DNA from: Chrysogorgia sp. JL179-B06
Lineage: Eukaryota > Cnidaria > Anthozoa > Scleralcyonacea > Chrysogorgiidae
Assembly: GCA_035772405.1 (NCBI GenBank)
Contig: JAYKKM010000452.1
Coordinates: forward strand, 1,149,001 to 1,213,000
Length of the DNA stretch: 64,000 nt
Reading direction: 5' to 3'
Shown: in pieces, positions 48,782 to 59,640 of the stretch
How positions within the stretch are numbered: the stretch's first letter is position 1
Layout of the letters: each line of letters begins with the position of its first letter
Made by a program: the position numbers and the translations under genes
The notes under the pieces: generated by a model
The model's input: the letters and a program-made list of their open reading frames with translations, nothing else
The model's database searches: none
Told to the model about the DNA's origin: nothing

Positions 48782-49529
48782 ATTTGCATGTTAGCAGGTG
48801 GCTTCATAACAACCGCGCGAGTCCATTCACACAACGGTTTTTTATTCACGATATTTATAGTGTACGATTTAACGAGTGCGCTCAAAGTTAGACAGTCTTA
48901 GCATGGTGGGCCTCACCCCTTCTTCAAACATCGCGATTCTTCTCTCGTAGTCAGCTATCTCCACCTCGCACGACAGCAGGTGGTTGTACGTGGTGTGTCG
49001 CTAACAACAACATTCCATTGCGAATAGCAACCACAACTTTTTGAAAAAAATATTTTAAAATGAAAATATTTTTTCAAAGTGAAAATATTTTTTAAAAGTG
49101 AAAATATTTTTTAAAAGTGAAAACATTTTTTTGAAAAGTCGTGGTTGCTATTCGCAATGGAATGTTGTTGTTAGCAACATCAACAGGTGACCTTGATTCG
49201 TATAGCAGGTAGAGCGCTCTCGCATATGAAATCTATTTAACACTAAACTCTAGTGGCTCTCTCGCTGAAATTTATTAAACATCGTCACTAGAATCATAAT
49301 CTAGTGGCTTTTTTTCGCGCATGAATTGAAACAATGGTAGAGCGCGTCTGTTGTAGTTTGTTGAACACAAATGCGAAAATGGTGACACAAAACTTTCTCT
49401 AAATTTGACGAAATGTGTCGTATTTCGTTAAAATAGCGATTTGGTGTTGTCTCGTGAGTCTCGCGTGTGTTTGACATCAATTTAGTAGAAAACGTGGGAG
49501 GGGTGTTTAGATTGACTAACGATCGCTGT

Positions 49530-49698
49530 AGTAGTATAGTAAGTAGGGCTGCGAGCTTATTCGACGTCAATCGTGAATATAAACACCAAAACATCGCCAA
49601 ATTTGTCGAGTCGCGACTTGGCCAAATTTGGTGACGTTTTGGTGTTTATACTCACGATTGAGGTCGATTGAGCTCGCAGCCCTACTTACTATACTACT
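49530..49698. repeat. Terminal 169-bp palindrome, right
   Basis: Same palindrome as 30356-30524 in inverted orientation. Flanked outside by TAGTTT (49699-49704). Confidence 0.9.
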
Positions 49699-50122
49699 TA
49701 GTTTAGGCAAAGTTCTTGACAGAAAGTACAATTCCTTACATTTTAATGTGTTCTGTGTAACCTGAGTCTACCTGAGCGGCTGAGCCGATCACTGCCGACG
49801 CGGACATATAAAACACTCTCGTCAATCCTCCGGTTGACGATTTAGCGAAAAGCTAAGAAAGACCATTTGCATCGCAACGCTTTGCCAAGAGCTTTGTAAA
49901 ACATACTGGGCCATTCTTTATCGGTAAACAAATATTTTTCCTGGTCTTCGAACAAGCTAAACATCGTCGATGACAGTAGCAAATTATAGAGAACTGGAAA
50001 CCAGAGGACTGGGAACAAAAACCCAATTTTGGGGACTTTTTCATCGGAGTTCCCCAGAGCCTCTGTTTTCTTGGCGCAGGCCAAAAGGAACGCAGGCTCT
50101 GGGTACGAGATTGCGTCGGAAT

Positions 50123-53100
50123 GTGGGCGCTGTCGGATTTAGTGTTTCTTTTGGTGCCTTGTCACAAGAGAGTTCCAGTGGGTATAACTGTTGGATGGCC
50201 CGTTCTAGAATCCCTTTTCATGCGCGCAACTTCGCAGCCCAAACCACTCCGTCCTTTCCTTTGACAAGCTCTTGTACTACCCCAAGCTTCCATTGGTTCC
50301 GATTACTTTGATCTCCTTGGATGATCACCGCGTCTCCTACTGCTGGATGAACTGACTGCTTCCCTCCGGCTTGTCGGTGTTGTTTACGTAAGCTGCGGAT
50401 ATACTCTCTAGACCATCGTCTCCACATCGCGTCTTTGCAGCGGCTCAAGTGTCTCGCTCGTTTTCTTAGGCTTGATTCAGGCAGGTGATGAGCCTCCAAT
50501 TCGGGTAATAGATTAGGATTCTGGTGTTGCATCGCGTATGGAGTAAGTAATGGTAGTTGTATGTCGTCCACATTGAGGACGACATACATTGAATTCTAAC
50601 GGCCGGTTGTTAATTGCGATGTCTACGTCAAGTACGATTTCTTCCAGCTCTTTCCAACGCAAGATCCCATTGCCAATTACTTTATAGAAAGCGTTCTTGA
50701 ATATTCCAATCAACCGTTCAAATTGACCGCCCCACCATGGAGCCTTACTGAGGTTGAAGCACCACTTGATGGACTGACGGGCAAGGTAGTCGTGAAACTT
50801 CTCATCTATTTGTACCTTTTTAAGCCATGTCGCTGCAGCTTTGAATGTTCCGCCATTATCGGAGTAGATAATTTGGGGTCTACCGCGTCGAGCAATAAAC
50901 CGTTTCAGACTGGTCAGGAACTGGTCCGTTTCAAGGGACGGCAGTAGTTCCAAGTAAACTCCTCTTGTTAAACTGCACGCATAAATTACCAAATACGCTT
51001 TGCTCACGGTCTTGGCTCGAATTTGATACTTGATGGGCCCAGCGAAATCAACCCCGATTACTTGATATGGCTTGTCTCCTTGCGTTCGCGTGGTGGGTAG
51101 ATTACCAGGAGGTGGCGACTCGAAAGCTCTCAGTTGAAACCGCTTGCAACCCCAGCATTTCCTTCTGATTTTCTTCACCAAGCATCTCAGTCTTGGAACC
51201 CAGTATCTTTCCCGTATCTTCGCCATGGTGAGTGATACTCCCCCATGCAACGTTTCAAGATGAGCTTCTTGAACTAACTTCATGGTGAAGGGATGGTGAT
51301 CAGGAAGATATATAGGGTGTTCACCTTGAAGTCTTCCTCTACACTCCAGGATTTTGTCCATCAGAGTATTGAATGCATTTGTAGGAACGACGACAGCTAG
51401 CACCTCTTTAGTCATCTTGGCTTCGGCTTTACTCGCGGCACACCGCACCGGTGTTATGTCCGGTGGCCACTGCTCTGAATCTGCTAACCACGACGGGCCA
51501 CTGCTCCATAATTGTGACTTGGTCACACTCCCCCCACGACTACCCAAATCTGCTGGATTCTCACTGGTTGGTACATGATGCCACTTGATGTTGGTGTGTT
51601 CTCTGATCTTGTTCACACGGTTTGAGACAAATTGCTTGTATTGACCACTGCCTTGAATCCAATACAACGCCACTGTACTATCTAGCCAACAGTGGAGTTC
51701 TCTTGCAACCATTGGTCTAAGTGATTGATGAACGTTGTTAATCAGGTTAGCAGCCATGTGCCCAGCTACTAATTCTAATCTTGGTATCGTCAACCCACGT
51801 TTAGCTAGACGTGACTTTGCTGTGACGATGCCCTGCGTTATTCCGTCCTTTTGATCCACCACCGCGTATACTACTGCGCAAACTCCTTGGATACTGGCAT
51901 CTCCGAATGCGTGTAAGGATATGTTCTGTATAGGCTGTTGATGTGGTGCGACTGATCTTGGAAGACTGATAGACTCTGGCAATTTCTCGTACCAGTTATT
52001 CAACGCTTTTGAATTTCGTGAGGCAACTCAGTATCCCACGCTAGCTTCTTGTCGCTGATCGCTCGGAAAATCATCTTTCCTCATAAGACTGTCGGCGAGG
52101 CTATCCCCAATGGATCACAAACTTTCGCAAGACTTGATAAAACTCCCCTTTTCGTGGGCTCCCCCTTCTCTTGTGGAAATTCTACTCTTAAAGTGTCGCT
52201 TGCTTTATTCCACGGTAGACCGAGAATCTTTGTTTCCACAGCGGTAGTTCCGAGTTGTTGTTTAGCGTAAGACAGTTCGTCTGCTCCGGTCGCTTCATCG
52301 TTAAATTCTGCTTCCAGCTGGATTGCGTTACTGTGAAACTTGTGCAATTTGAAGCAGCCATCTTCGAAAATCTCTTTGGCGATTTCTTTCTTACTCTTTG
52401 CTTCGGAGACGTTGTTTCCACCAAGCAGTAGATCATCCACGTACATGCTGCTACGTAATTCCTCCACCATCTCGGGATGTCGATCTTCCCACGCCGCTAG
52501 GTGTTGGTTAAGGACTCCTCCCAATAAGAACGGTGAGCAAGTTAAACCAAAAAGAGCTCCAGTGAATCGATACGTTTCTATGTTGGAGGATTGAGGATGT
52601 CTCCAGTGAAATCGTAGAGCGTCACGCTCTTCAGATCGAATACGGATTTGCAGAAATGCCTTCTGCAAATCTCCGGTGACCATGACAGGATGGAATCTTG
52701 TCTTCACAAGGACGTTCCATAGAAGATTCTGAAGAGGCGGTCCAGGGTTAAGACAGTCGTTCAACGATGGTTGATCATTTCGTTCTATCGCAGAGGCATC
52801 GTATACCACTCTTAGCTTGGTACTTTCTGCATCTTGTCGGACAACAGCTTTGTGGGGGATGTAGAATTCTCTACCCGTGACGACTTCGGGGGCTTTCTCC
52901 ACGACTCCATACTCTATCTGATCTTGGATGATCTCGTCGTACTTCGAGTAATCGCCATTGCGTTCCAACTTGCGAACCAGTTGTTGCAGTCTACTGAGGC
53001 TGCCCATCTTGTTGGTTGATAACTCTGGATGGTTGGCTTTCCAAGGAAGTCCAGTTTCATACAATCCGTCCTTATTTCGCTGTAATTGTTCCTTGAATTC

Positions 53101-55021
53101 TTGGTAGACTGTGTTTTGATCATGCTCTGGTGCATCCTCCAAACCAAGAACATCAAGGTTACATAACTGCTCGTAGTCGGTACTCGTGGAACGTGTAAGC
53201 ATCAAGGGACTGGTGTCGACTTCTCGGCCAGGTGACATTATCGTCCATCCAAGAAGAGTCTTCTCTGCCACTGGTTGTCCAGGCAATCCAACTCTTGGTG
53301 CGGTCTTGGATTTAATTGCAGCATACTCGCTCGCACCCAGCACAATATGAATAGGCAGCTCTTGTTTAGCATCAACATCATGAATTTGTATTCCATGAAG
53401 GTGTGGATATTTATTCAACCAACTTTGGTAGTTTGGATTATCTAAACACATCAACTCTGGTTTGTCCACCTTAGTTAAGTTGATGTCCATTAAGAAATCA
53501 CCGTCTATGGATTTCATCTGAGCGCTGTAGGTTTCCACTTTTATTGTAGTTGCACCAAACATCATTTCAATGCGCTTGGTTTTGGTTTCGGTTGGCTTTT
53601 TGTGAAGGGCGTTGATCAACTTAGCTGAGGCATATGAGCTTCCAGCTCCAGTATCAAGGAGTGCTCTCGTCTTGATGCCATCTATCTCCAGAAGTACCAC
53701 CGGATATATCACTTCGCCGTTATCTGATTGATGTGCTGAATACATTTTCTCTGATTCAGGCTTTTCGTCACATATGGATGTGTGGTGCCGCTTTGCACAT
53801 TTCCGACAGGTTGTTGTACTTCGACATTCAGCTGCGCGATGTGATCTACCCGTACAGTTATAGCACAGTTTCTTTTCTGCAAGGATTTTCTTTCGATCTT
53901 CCGAAGACTTGACCGTTGAGCACTCTACCGACTTATGCTCTGATGACTCGCAATATACACACAGGTTTGGCTTCGTTTGATCCCTTTTCTGATGTGTTTT
54001 GTAAACTTTGCTCGACTTTTCTCGCTTTCGGGGTGGATCTTCTGGTTTTAAAGTGTCGACAGGATTTCGACGTGTCATGCAAAGACGAAGAGCTTCGGTA
54101 AGCTGCACAAAGTTCCATTTCTCCCAGTTGGTGTCTGTACGGACAAGGTCTCCTCGAATTGCAGTTAATTTGTCTAGCGTCATCGAAACGGCACCATCTA
54201 CCTGGCTTATTTTGTTGAGGGTTTCAAGCGACTGCACGTTGTATGTTAACTTTTCATGGAACTCGTGGACCTTCTTCGTGTTGGCTGTTGGAATATATGG
54301 GAGCTCTAGTATTTCCTTTATATGCGTTTTGACTATCTCACTCTCTTTACCATATCTATCATGAAGTATCGCTTTGGCGCGGTTATATCCTTCCGGTATA
54401 TACGGTAATGCTTCAACAACTTTCTTTACTTTGTCGTCTAACAACTCTCTAAGGTAAGCAAATTTTGTGATTGGGGCAACGTTAGTTTTTTCAATAGTCT
54501 CCGAAAATTGTCCCCAGAATCTGGGCCAATCGGTGTATAATCCACTGAATTTCGTAACAACAAGCTTTGGCAATTTGGCATGACTATTAATTACTTCGCT
54601 TGTCGCTTGTCGCTTCTGCTTGATTTGATTTGACTGTTGCGAGTTCTGATTGTAATTTCATCTTAGTTTCATGCAGTTTCACCTCGAATTTTATCTGCTC
54701 TTAAAGCTCGTGAATTTCTTGCTTTGTTTTCTGGTCTTTGGTCCACTGTTTCAGGCGTTCTACGCTCTGGTCTGCTTCAGCGATTTCTGTTTCAATCTTG
54801 ATATTCTACGCATCGATCTCATCTGCTTGTTGTTTATCCTCGATTTTGAAGGCTTCCACCGTTCTTCGCAGGTTATCCGTTTCAGCTGTTATGGTTTTAA
54901 CGGCAACTTGATGTCTTTCTATCGCTTCAGTTTGGCCAGCATCAAGAAGTGCCTCGGTTCGCTTCGTTGTTATTCTTAGTTGAGTTAATTTCGTGCTGAG
55001 TTTAGTTTCGGCTTCGTCCAT
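50123..55021 (-). pseudogene. BEL/Pao Gag-Pol polyprotein, multiply broken
   Basis: Starts at ATG 55021 (coiled-coil N-terminus). In order it then has the DUF1759-type capsid (FSGLYTDWPRFWGQF), zinc knuckle CYNCTGRSHRAAEC and a second CRKC finger, aspartic protease ALLDTGAGSSYA, reverse transcriptase with YVDDLLLGG, and RNase H (HAFGDAS near 51910). The integrase follows with HHCC finger (H...H...CWGC) and core (VGVDFAGP-like, SDNGGTF, WGGQFERLIG), then a DUF5641-like tail. Breaks: TAG 54806-54808, TAA 54701-54703, a shift near 54590, TGA 52081-52083, a shift near 52005 and another near 50580. The last codons are at 29855-29936. The product would have driven reverse transcription and integration of the BEL element. 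Confidence 0.92.
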
Positions 55022-55067
55022 TGTTGATGTTAGTTTAAATATATTTTTGGTTTCGCTATCGTTCGTT

Positions 55068-55085
55068 GCCCCACGTTGGGCGCCA
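55068..55085 (-). other. BEL primer-binding site
   Basis: On the minus strand, two bases after the 5' LTR, TGGCGCCCAACGTGGGGC is complementary to a tRNA 3' end (TGG is the complement of CCA). This sets the orientation of the element and the LTR boundary. Confidence 0.8.
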
Positions 55086-55087
55086 CG

Positions 55088-55305
55088 TGTCCAGAATTTC
55101 CTCTTGTAGGATTATTATAGTTTCCTGGGCAAATCACAGTTAAATCCTCACACCAAGTTTGAGAACATTTAATATAAAACAGGGTTCTTAAAATCGCGCT
55201 CGAACAGTCTTCACACACTCTTATTTCGCATGCCTCTCACGTGACGCGAGTCACATTTTTCTAAGTAAGCTTCAAACGTCACATCCGGGTCAACAATTCC
55301 CGACA
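55088..55305 (-). repeat. BEL 5' LTR
   Basis: 218 bp, TG...CA ends, nearly identical to 11353-11565. Contains an AATATAAA-type TATA candidate (plus strand near 55170, ACATTTAATATAAAAC) and GC-rich CACGTGACG boxes that may form its promoter. Followed outside by TGAC. Confidence 0.9.
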
Positions 55306-55426
55306 TGACGGATCTATTTATATATTTATACAATCACGTGACTTATATACGCATTTTCATTGGTTATTGCCCACGAGCTATTATTATTAAGAAAGTAGAG
55401 TGATGCGTAGACAGTGTTTTGAATAT

Positions 55427-55496
55427 ATAGCAAAGTGAAAAGGTGGTAAAAAGTCACTAAATTCTTGGCAGTTTACCACCTTTTCACATTGCTATT
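55427..55496. repeat. Short hairpin MITE
   Basis: Arms AGCAAAGTGAAAAGGTGGTAAA and TTTACCACCTTTTCACATTGCT around a 21-nt loop, nearly perfect. Flanks share TATTATTATTAAG-like motifs (55381 and 55493). No coding sequence. Confidence 0.6.
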
Positions 55497-55805
55497 ATTA
55501 TTAAGGACAGATACATGGATGGCGTCAGATCACGTCAGCAGCTGTGTTTTTCTTTTTTTCATGCCCCAACAGCTTTGATAAACCTTTGGGGTTGTTTTTG
55601 ATTGTATAAAACAAATAGATTCCATCTTTTGTTGTCCGTTCAGATTAGATACATAGAGGATGTCAGAACGTACCTTCGCTACTTTGGGAAGTGCGCTCGA
55701 GAGTCCTTTCTCCACATTATGGTTAGATGCGATGTCTGCCTGTTGGTGTTAAGTGAAAGCGACGAATTTAATATGTATATGGTAAAATCACTGACTGTTC
55801 TGACC

Positions 55806-55880
55806 GTGTCTCATTAGCTCAAAGGTCAGAGCGCCAAAACGTTGATTCGGAGACCAGGGTTCGATTCCCGGTTGGGGCAG
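55806..55880 (+). tRNA. tRNA-like pseudogene (SINE promoter)
   Basis: A-box-like TTAGCTCAAAGGTCAGAGCG and B-box GGGTTCGATTCCC with T-stem pairing. The acceptor ends do not pair well and the anticodon arm is unclear. Most likely the RNA polymerase III promoter of a SINE. Confidence 0.5.
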
Positions 55881-56017
55881 TCACTTTTTCCATATATGTA
55901 TTTGACAATATATATATATATATAAAATGTTGAAAGGATTTATGGTGAAGGAAAATTTCGAGTGTTGGAATACATACATTTTAAGACCAAACCAGGACCA
56001 GTTGCGAAAAATGCAAC

Positions 56018-56096
56018 TTTAAGGCCTTCCGGCTGGGAATTGAACCCGCGATCCTGCGATGCTAGTGCAGTGCTCTGGCCACTGAGCTACGGAAGC
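56018..56096 (-). tRNA. tRNA-like sequence (Ala-type), probably a SINE core
   Basis: On the minus strand GGCTTCCGTAGCTCAGTGGC, an AGAGCAC A-box, an anticodon-like loop CTAGCAT and GGGTTCAATTCCC T-arm are followed by GGAAGGC, which nearly pairs with the 5' end. It could be read as tRNA-Ala(AGC) with a 7-bp acceptor having one mismatch. A diverged second copy in opposite orientation (56425-56515) speaks for a repeat family. Confidence 0.45.
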
Positions 56097-56303
56097 CATT
56101 GCCGAGAGCCTAGTCACGAGTTCTGTATATATGGTGGTGGTAATGCCGGGATAAGATTCTGGGTATATTATAGGTAATATTTATGTATTCCAACACTCTT
56201 TATGTATTACAACAATATATATGTATTCCAACACTCGACATTTTCCTTCACCATAAATCCTTTCAACATGTAGTTTGATCGAGTGAAATGCCAAATATTA
56301 CCT

Positions 56304-56307
<4 letters not shown>

Positions 56308-56335
<28 letters not shown>

Positions 56336-56336
56336 A

Positions 56337-56395
<59 letters not shown>
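56308..56395. repeat. (TA)n microsatellite
   Basis: TA-rich array with two interruptions, within the foldback region. Confidence 0.9.
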
Positions 56396-56399
<4 letters not shown>

Positions 56400-56749
56400 A
56401 CTCGTGACTATAGGCCCTCGGCAACGGCTCCCTTAGCTCAGTAGTCAGAACACTGCACTAGCATCGCAATTCCAACCGGAAGGCCTCGATGTTGCATTTT
56501 TCGCAACTGGTCCCGGTTTGGTCACGGCAGATAAACAAACTAATAATTAATGAGATGCGAAAAGTTAAATCATTTGCTATTTTTACAGTCGATTTCCGAT
56601 CTAACCTTTGAGATATTGAGACGCTGTCAGAACACTCAGTGATTTCTCCATATACATATTAAATTCGCCGCTTTCATTCGACACCAACAGGCAGACATCT
56701 CATCTAACCATAACGTGATAATAATAATGGTAATATCAACGAATTATAT

Positions 56750-56946
56750 ATAGATATTAAAGTTTTTGGAGGTACGAAAGATCTATTTGTCTCAGTCCAC
56801 CTATTGCAAAAGAAATTTTCTTTGTATAATCAACTTGAAAAGACCAACTGAGAGTTTCATCAAAATATAATCCAAATGACTTGCTACTCTTTACCCCAAA
56901 TAATTGGTTATCCACCAATGCACAAATTTGGTGGATTTACGTTATC
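56750..56946 (-). pseudogene. LINE reverse transcriptase fragment, downstream part
   Basis: The minus-strand translation includes VKSSKSFGLYFDETLSWSFQ and VDYTKKISFAIGGLRQ. This is the conserved segment after the YADD motif in LINE reverse transcriptases (LGVYIDE-L-W...I...K...). It continues the fragment at 58323-58430 across a transposon inserted at 56947-58322. Confidence 0.65.
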
Positions 56947-58322
56947 TACAATCCTGGACAAAATTCATGTGGACACTGCTAGTGCTTTTGCATTATTAAA
57001 AGCATTTACTCGGAACGAACAAAATGCGGTCTCCCCTCCCCTAGGCAATGTTGGTGAATCTACACGCGAAAAAAACCGAGCGTTTGTTTTTGTTTATCGT
57101 GGAATAATAATGTAATATAACATTGACGTGGGGAAAGGGGAAGGAACGTTTAATTTGGGCACAAATTGGGCAATAAAAAGAAAGTAGGTAATTAACGTTG
57201 TTTATTTTTTGCGGTCGGTATCCATCTGATTCGCGCACTCTGATTGGCTAGCGAGCGGTCCGGTATCCTACAATACGGACCCCGATACCGGACCGCTGCG
57301 GGTTTAAAAACAAAAACAAAATAGTTTTTTTAATATTTCGTATACTCGTCGCTTTTTACTACCTTTTGAGACAATAGGCGCCAGTAAAAACAAAATAAGA
57401 AGGATATAGTGACAATGAAAGCTATCACAGCGAAAACGAATTTTATTTTCCCGAAGTTGAAGATTTTATATACGAAAAAGAAAAAGTCCAGCGAAGTGGC
57501 AACATTGTGCAAGATAACTTGGACGAAATTCAAAATTTTATTTAAGAACAACGGCCTGAAAATACAGTTAAGTGTACCTACGAGATGAATGTGTGGAACC
57601 GCTTCTGTGCTACAGTAAACGAACATGAGAAATGTTCTCTTCTGTCGGTTTTTCATGCGATAACAGAGAAAGACGGCGGTGTCGGAAAGGCTTGAAATAC
57701 AAAGCAGCATCAGTTGTCCACCACCGCAATATTTCAAACGTCCCGAATTGCTTAACAGTATCGCAATAACGTCAACAACCACAGCAATTACATACTTGTT
57801 TTCCGGAGCAAAAATTGGCAAGTTTGAAGGATATATACTTTCAATTTCAACTTCGCTTCAACTTTAGTTCTGGCGACACATCGAGTGAGAAGCCGACAAA
57901 GACAAGGCAAGATTCCGATTACATGCATCATACGAGACAAACAATGTTTTCAATTTTGCTTTTGCATGATCAATGATAAATATTAGTCCTGGTTAACTCT
58001 GTTCAACTGTACCTGTCGAATTTCCAATCTTGTTTATTAAAAAGTTGATTTTTGTCAGGTGATTTTCTATATATGGTTCGCCTCTTTCCAAATATGGGCA
58101 GCGGAAGTGACCGCTAGCGTTTTAGCTTCCTGTGGTTTTTACACGGCGGCAGATTTTCTTGTCTTACAATTATTTATAACAAAAAAATTAATATGTTATT
58201 TACCGTTTTGGTCGGTCCGTATAGAAAAATATTTGCCCTCGGTCTCAACCATTTTTGAGACCTAGCCGGCAAATAACATATATATGTTTTGCGTTGTCCA
58301 CATAATTTTGTCCAGGATTGTA
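56947..58322. mobile_element. Tc1/mariner-like non-autonomous element, 1.38 kb
   Basis: TIRs TACAATCCTGGACAAAATT at the left and the complement at the right (about 28 bp). The ends are TA, consistent with a TA target. It splits a LINE fragment. The interior has a 163-codon hydrophobic minus-strand frame (57330-57821) without transposase motifs, and a perfect 14-bp hairpin AGCGGTCCGGTATC...GATACCGGACCGCT at 57254-57297. The termini resemble those of 60614-60874. Confidence 0.65.
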
Positions 58323-58430
58323 GTTTACACCTTGATCAACATGCATGTATTCCGTCTTAGCGACACTGAGGCTTAGTCTATTAGCTATTACTAGTGATAA
58401 ACTTCGTTTAAATCGTAATTGAATTACTAT
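58323..58430 (-). pseudogene. LINE reverse transcriptase fragment, upstream part
   Basis: The minus-strand translation IANRLSLSVAKTEYMH matches the W-x-x-AN-x-L-x-LN-x-x-KT-E-[FY] segment following YADD in LINE reverse transcriptases. Its continuation lies beyond the inserted element at 56750-56946. Confidence 0.6.
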
Positions 58431-58699
58431 TGAACTTTGTAATATACCGAGCCTCAAAGTATTGTACACTATTGTACTATACGTTAGATATATTAATAAT
58501 TTGTTAGTTTGTACTTGGTTTAGCAATAGCATTATATCTTATTTAAAGCTGGAAATCAGCTTTAAAAGTCAGGTTACATTGTTTATTACATGTTGTGCGG
58601 AAATATGGAATTTATTTCGAGTGCTGTTTTTTATTTCGAATTAATTTTTCCCCACATAACTAGCTTTCAAGCCAAGTGACTAGCTTTCACCAGCTGGAT

Positions 58700-58740
58700 C
58701 GTTTCACCAGCAAGGGGGGCAGGGGGGGGGGGGGGGGGGG
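58700..58740 (+). repeat. G-rich homopolymer tract
   Basis: GGGGGGCAGG followed by about 18-20 consecutive G. Possible G-quadruplex and sequencing-error-prone site. No gene nearby. Confidence 0.85.
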
Positions 58741-59079
58741 CGCTAAGGAAAAGACCCTTCAGGCTACGAAGATGACAAAAATAAAGTAAACTTACCTGGA
58801 ATTCCGTTCAACACCACATCCTATCTTAAAGGTATGTTTTTTGCCCTCTCTGCCAAAAAGAAAGGAAAACATTTCAATAGTTACTAAAAGCGAAACCTCT
58901 GAAAAAATATTTAATTAAATTTTTGATAAAAAAATTAAAATAAAAAAGGAAATAATAATGCAAATAAAAAGAAAGATAACTACCATTCAAATAATAGTAT
59001 ACGTTTGTCCGGGTTTCTGTAACGCGATCGAAACGAGTGACGTAATAAAAACACGAGAGAAGTGTACATACATTTGCCC

Positions 59080-59640
59080 GGTAAGTCAATAATAAAGTAA
59101 CATGACTTCTGAGTTTAGCTCATTAACTGCTAGGGTTAAAAAGTGATATATTTTATACTGATAGATGTTTAACTGTAAACATGTAGTACTAAAGGTTTTA
59201 CTGGTTGCACTGTATTGTATGTGCTAGCAAAAACTTGTCAAGTTTGCCTCATTTTGCAGAAAGCCAAGAAAAGAAAGTTGCAAAAGCTCACTCAAGGTTA
59301 GATTTTGACGGTGGAAATTGAGAATGGCGGCATAAATGAAAAGTGACGAGTCAATTATTTTGCATATTAGGGACAATACTGTGTTGCAATTGACGCATAC
59401 TACCACAAGAACTGCTATGTTAACTACACCAACTTTTTAAACTATGAACGAGTGGAAGATAAAGCAGAAGGGTTTATATGAAAAGTACTAATTCTGTAAA
59501 GAAGTTGCAGAGAAAATAATTGTCATCAGCAAAGAAATCATGTTCATGAGAAACCTGTTAAAAGAGTTTGTTCAAGTTGTTTCTGATAAGGAAGGGTTAG
59601 ATGCCTCGAATTATATTTGAAAACAAGGTTAAATAACACA
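59080..59640 (+). pseudogene. Gene-like repeat, plus copy (degenerate)
   Basis: Inverted copy of part of 60040-61657, without the two transposons found there. The translation (KLQKLTQ ... HKNCYVNYTNFLNYERVEDK) corresponds to the LTQSQTFDGGKLR ... YVNYTNFLNYEQVEDK segment of the other copy but has several stops. A donor-like CCGGTAAGTC near 59080 suggests an exon-intron structure was copied. The encoded family (cysteine/histidine-containing, repetitive in invertebrate genomes) is not named. Confidence 0.55.

Larger units (their letters stand above)
30356..49698 (-). mobile_element. Polinton 2, 19,343 bp, inverted relative to Polinton 1
   Basis: Perfect 6-bp target duplication TAGTTT at 30350-30355 and 49699-49704. 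Terminal AGTAGTATAGTAAGTAGGGC and complement. TIRs of about 1.19 kb (30356-31545) and 1.17 kb (48530-49698). Same genes and order as Polinton 1, with roughly 90-95 percent protein identity by eye, but almost unrelated TIR interiors. Lesions are frameshifts in the penton-like gene, in the 5' end of the distal gene and near the 3' end of the polymerase gene. Strand is given as that of integrase and capsid genes. Confidence 0.95.
48530..49698. repeat. Polinton 2 right terminal inverted repeat
   Basis: About 1.17 kb, inverted copy of 30356-31545, including the 176-bp foldback (49000-49175), the hairpin (49285-49307) and the terminal palindrome (49530-49698). The small junction 48485-48529 between polymerase and TIR is unique sequence. 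Confidence 0.9.
29937..50113. mobile_element. Non-autonomous DNA transposon (about 0.83 kb), split by Polinton 2
   Basis: The ends are CAATCTCGTACCCAGAGCC and its complement, with inner matches (GGCTCTGGGGAACTCCGATGA) giving imperfect TIRs of about 90 bp. CGTCGGAAT repeats at 29928-29936 and 50114-50122 as a 9-bp target duplication, which fits MULE-type transposition. The halves 29937-30355 and 49705-50113 contain no transposase. The element lies in the last codons of the BEL polyprotein, and Polinton 2 entered it later. Confidence 0.8.
11353..55305 (-). mobile_element. BEL/Pao LTR retrotransposon carrying nested insertions
   Basis: Two nearly identical LTRs of 213 and 218 bp start TGTCC and end CGACA. 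They lie at 11353-11565 and 55088-55305, and TGAC flanks both outer edges (11349-11352, 55306-55309). The coding strand is minus. The 5' LTR is the right one, followed by a primer-binding site and a Gag-Pol frame from 55021 down to 50123. That frame is interrupted by a small transposon and resumes at 29936-29855. The polypurine tract abuts the 3' LTR at 11353-11565 and is split by Polinton 1. Removing the three insertions leaves about 5.6 kb, a normal BEL/Pao size. The LTRs differ by about three substitutions and one 5-bp indel. The polyprotein has several nonsense and frameshift lesions, so the copy is dead. Confidence 0.9.
55713..56725. repeat. Large nested inverted repeat with tRNA-like cores
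   Basis: The outer arms 55713-55845 and 56587-56725 are inverted copies (GATGTCTGCCTGTTGGTGT and complement). Inner arms 55926-55972 and 56229-56272 pair through TGTTGAAAGGATTTATGGTG. Between them lie two tRNA-like cores (56018-56096 and 56425-56515) and a TA array (56308-56395). It looks like opposite insertions of tRNA-derived SINEs, with no protein-coding gene. Confidence 0.65.

Noticed and set aside
57330..57821. 163-codon hydrophobic minus-strand frame
   Set aside because: Lies inside a non-autonomous transposon, has no transposase motif, and its hydrophobicity follows from T-rich composition.
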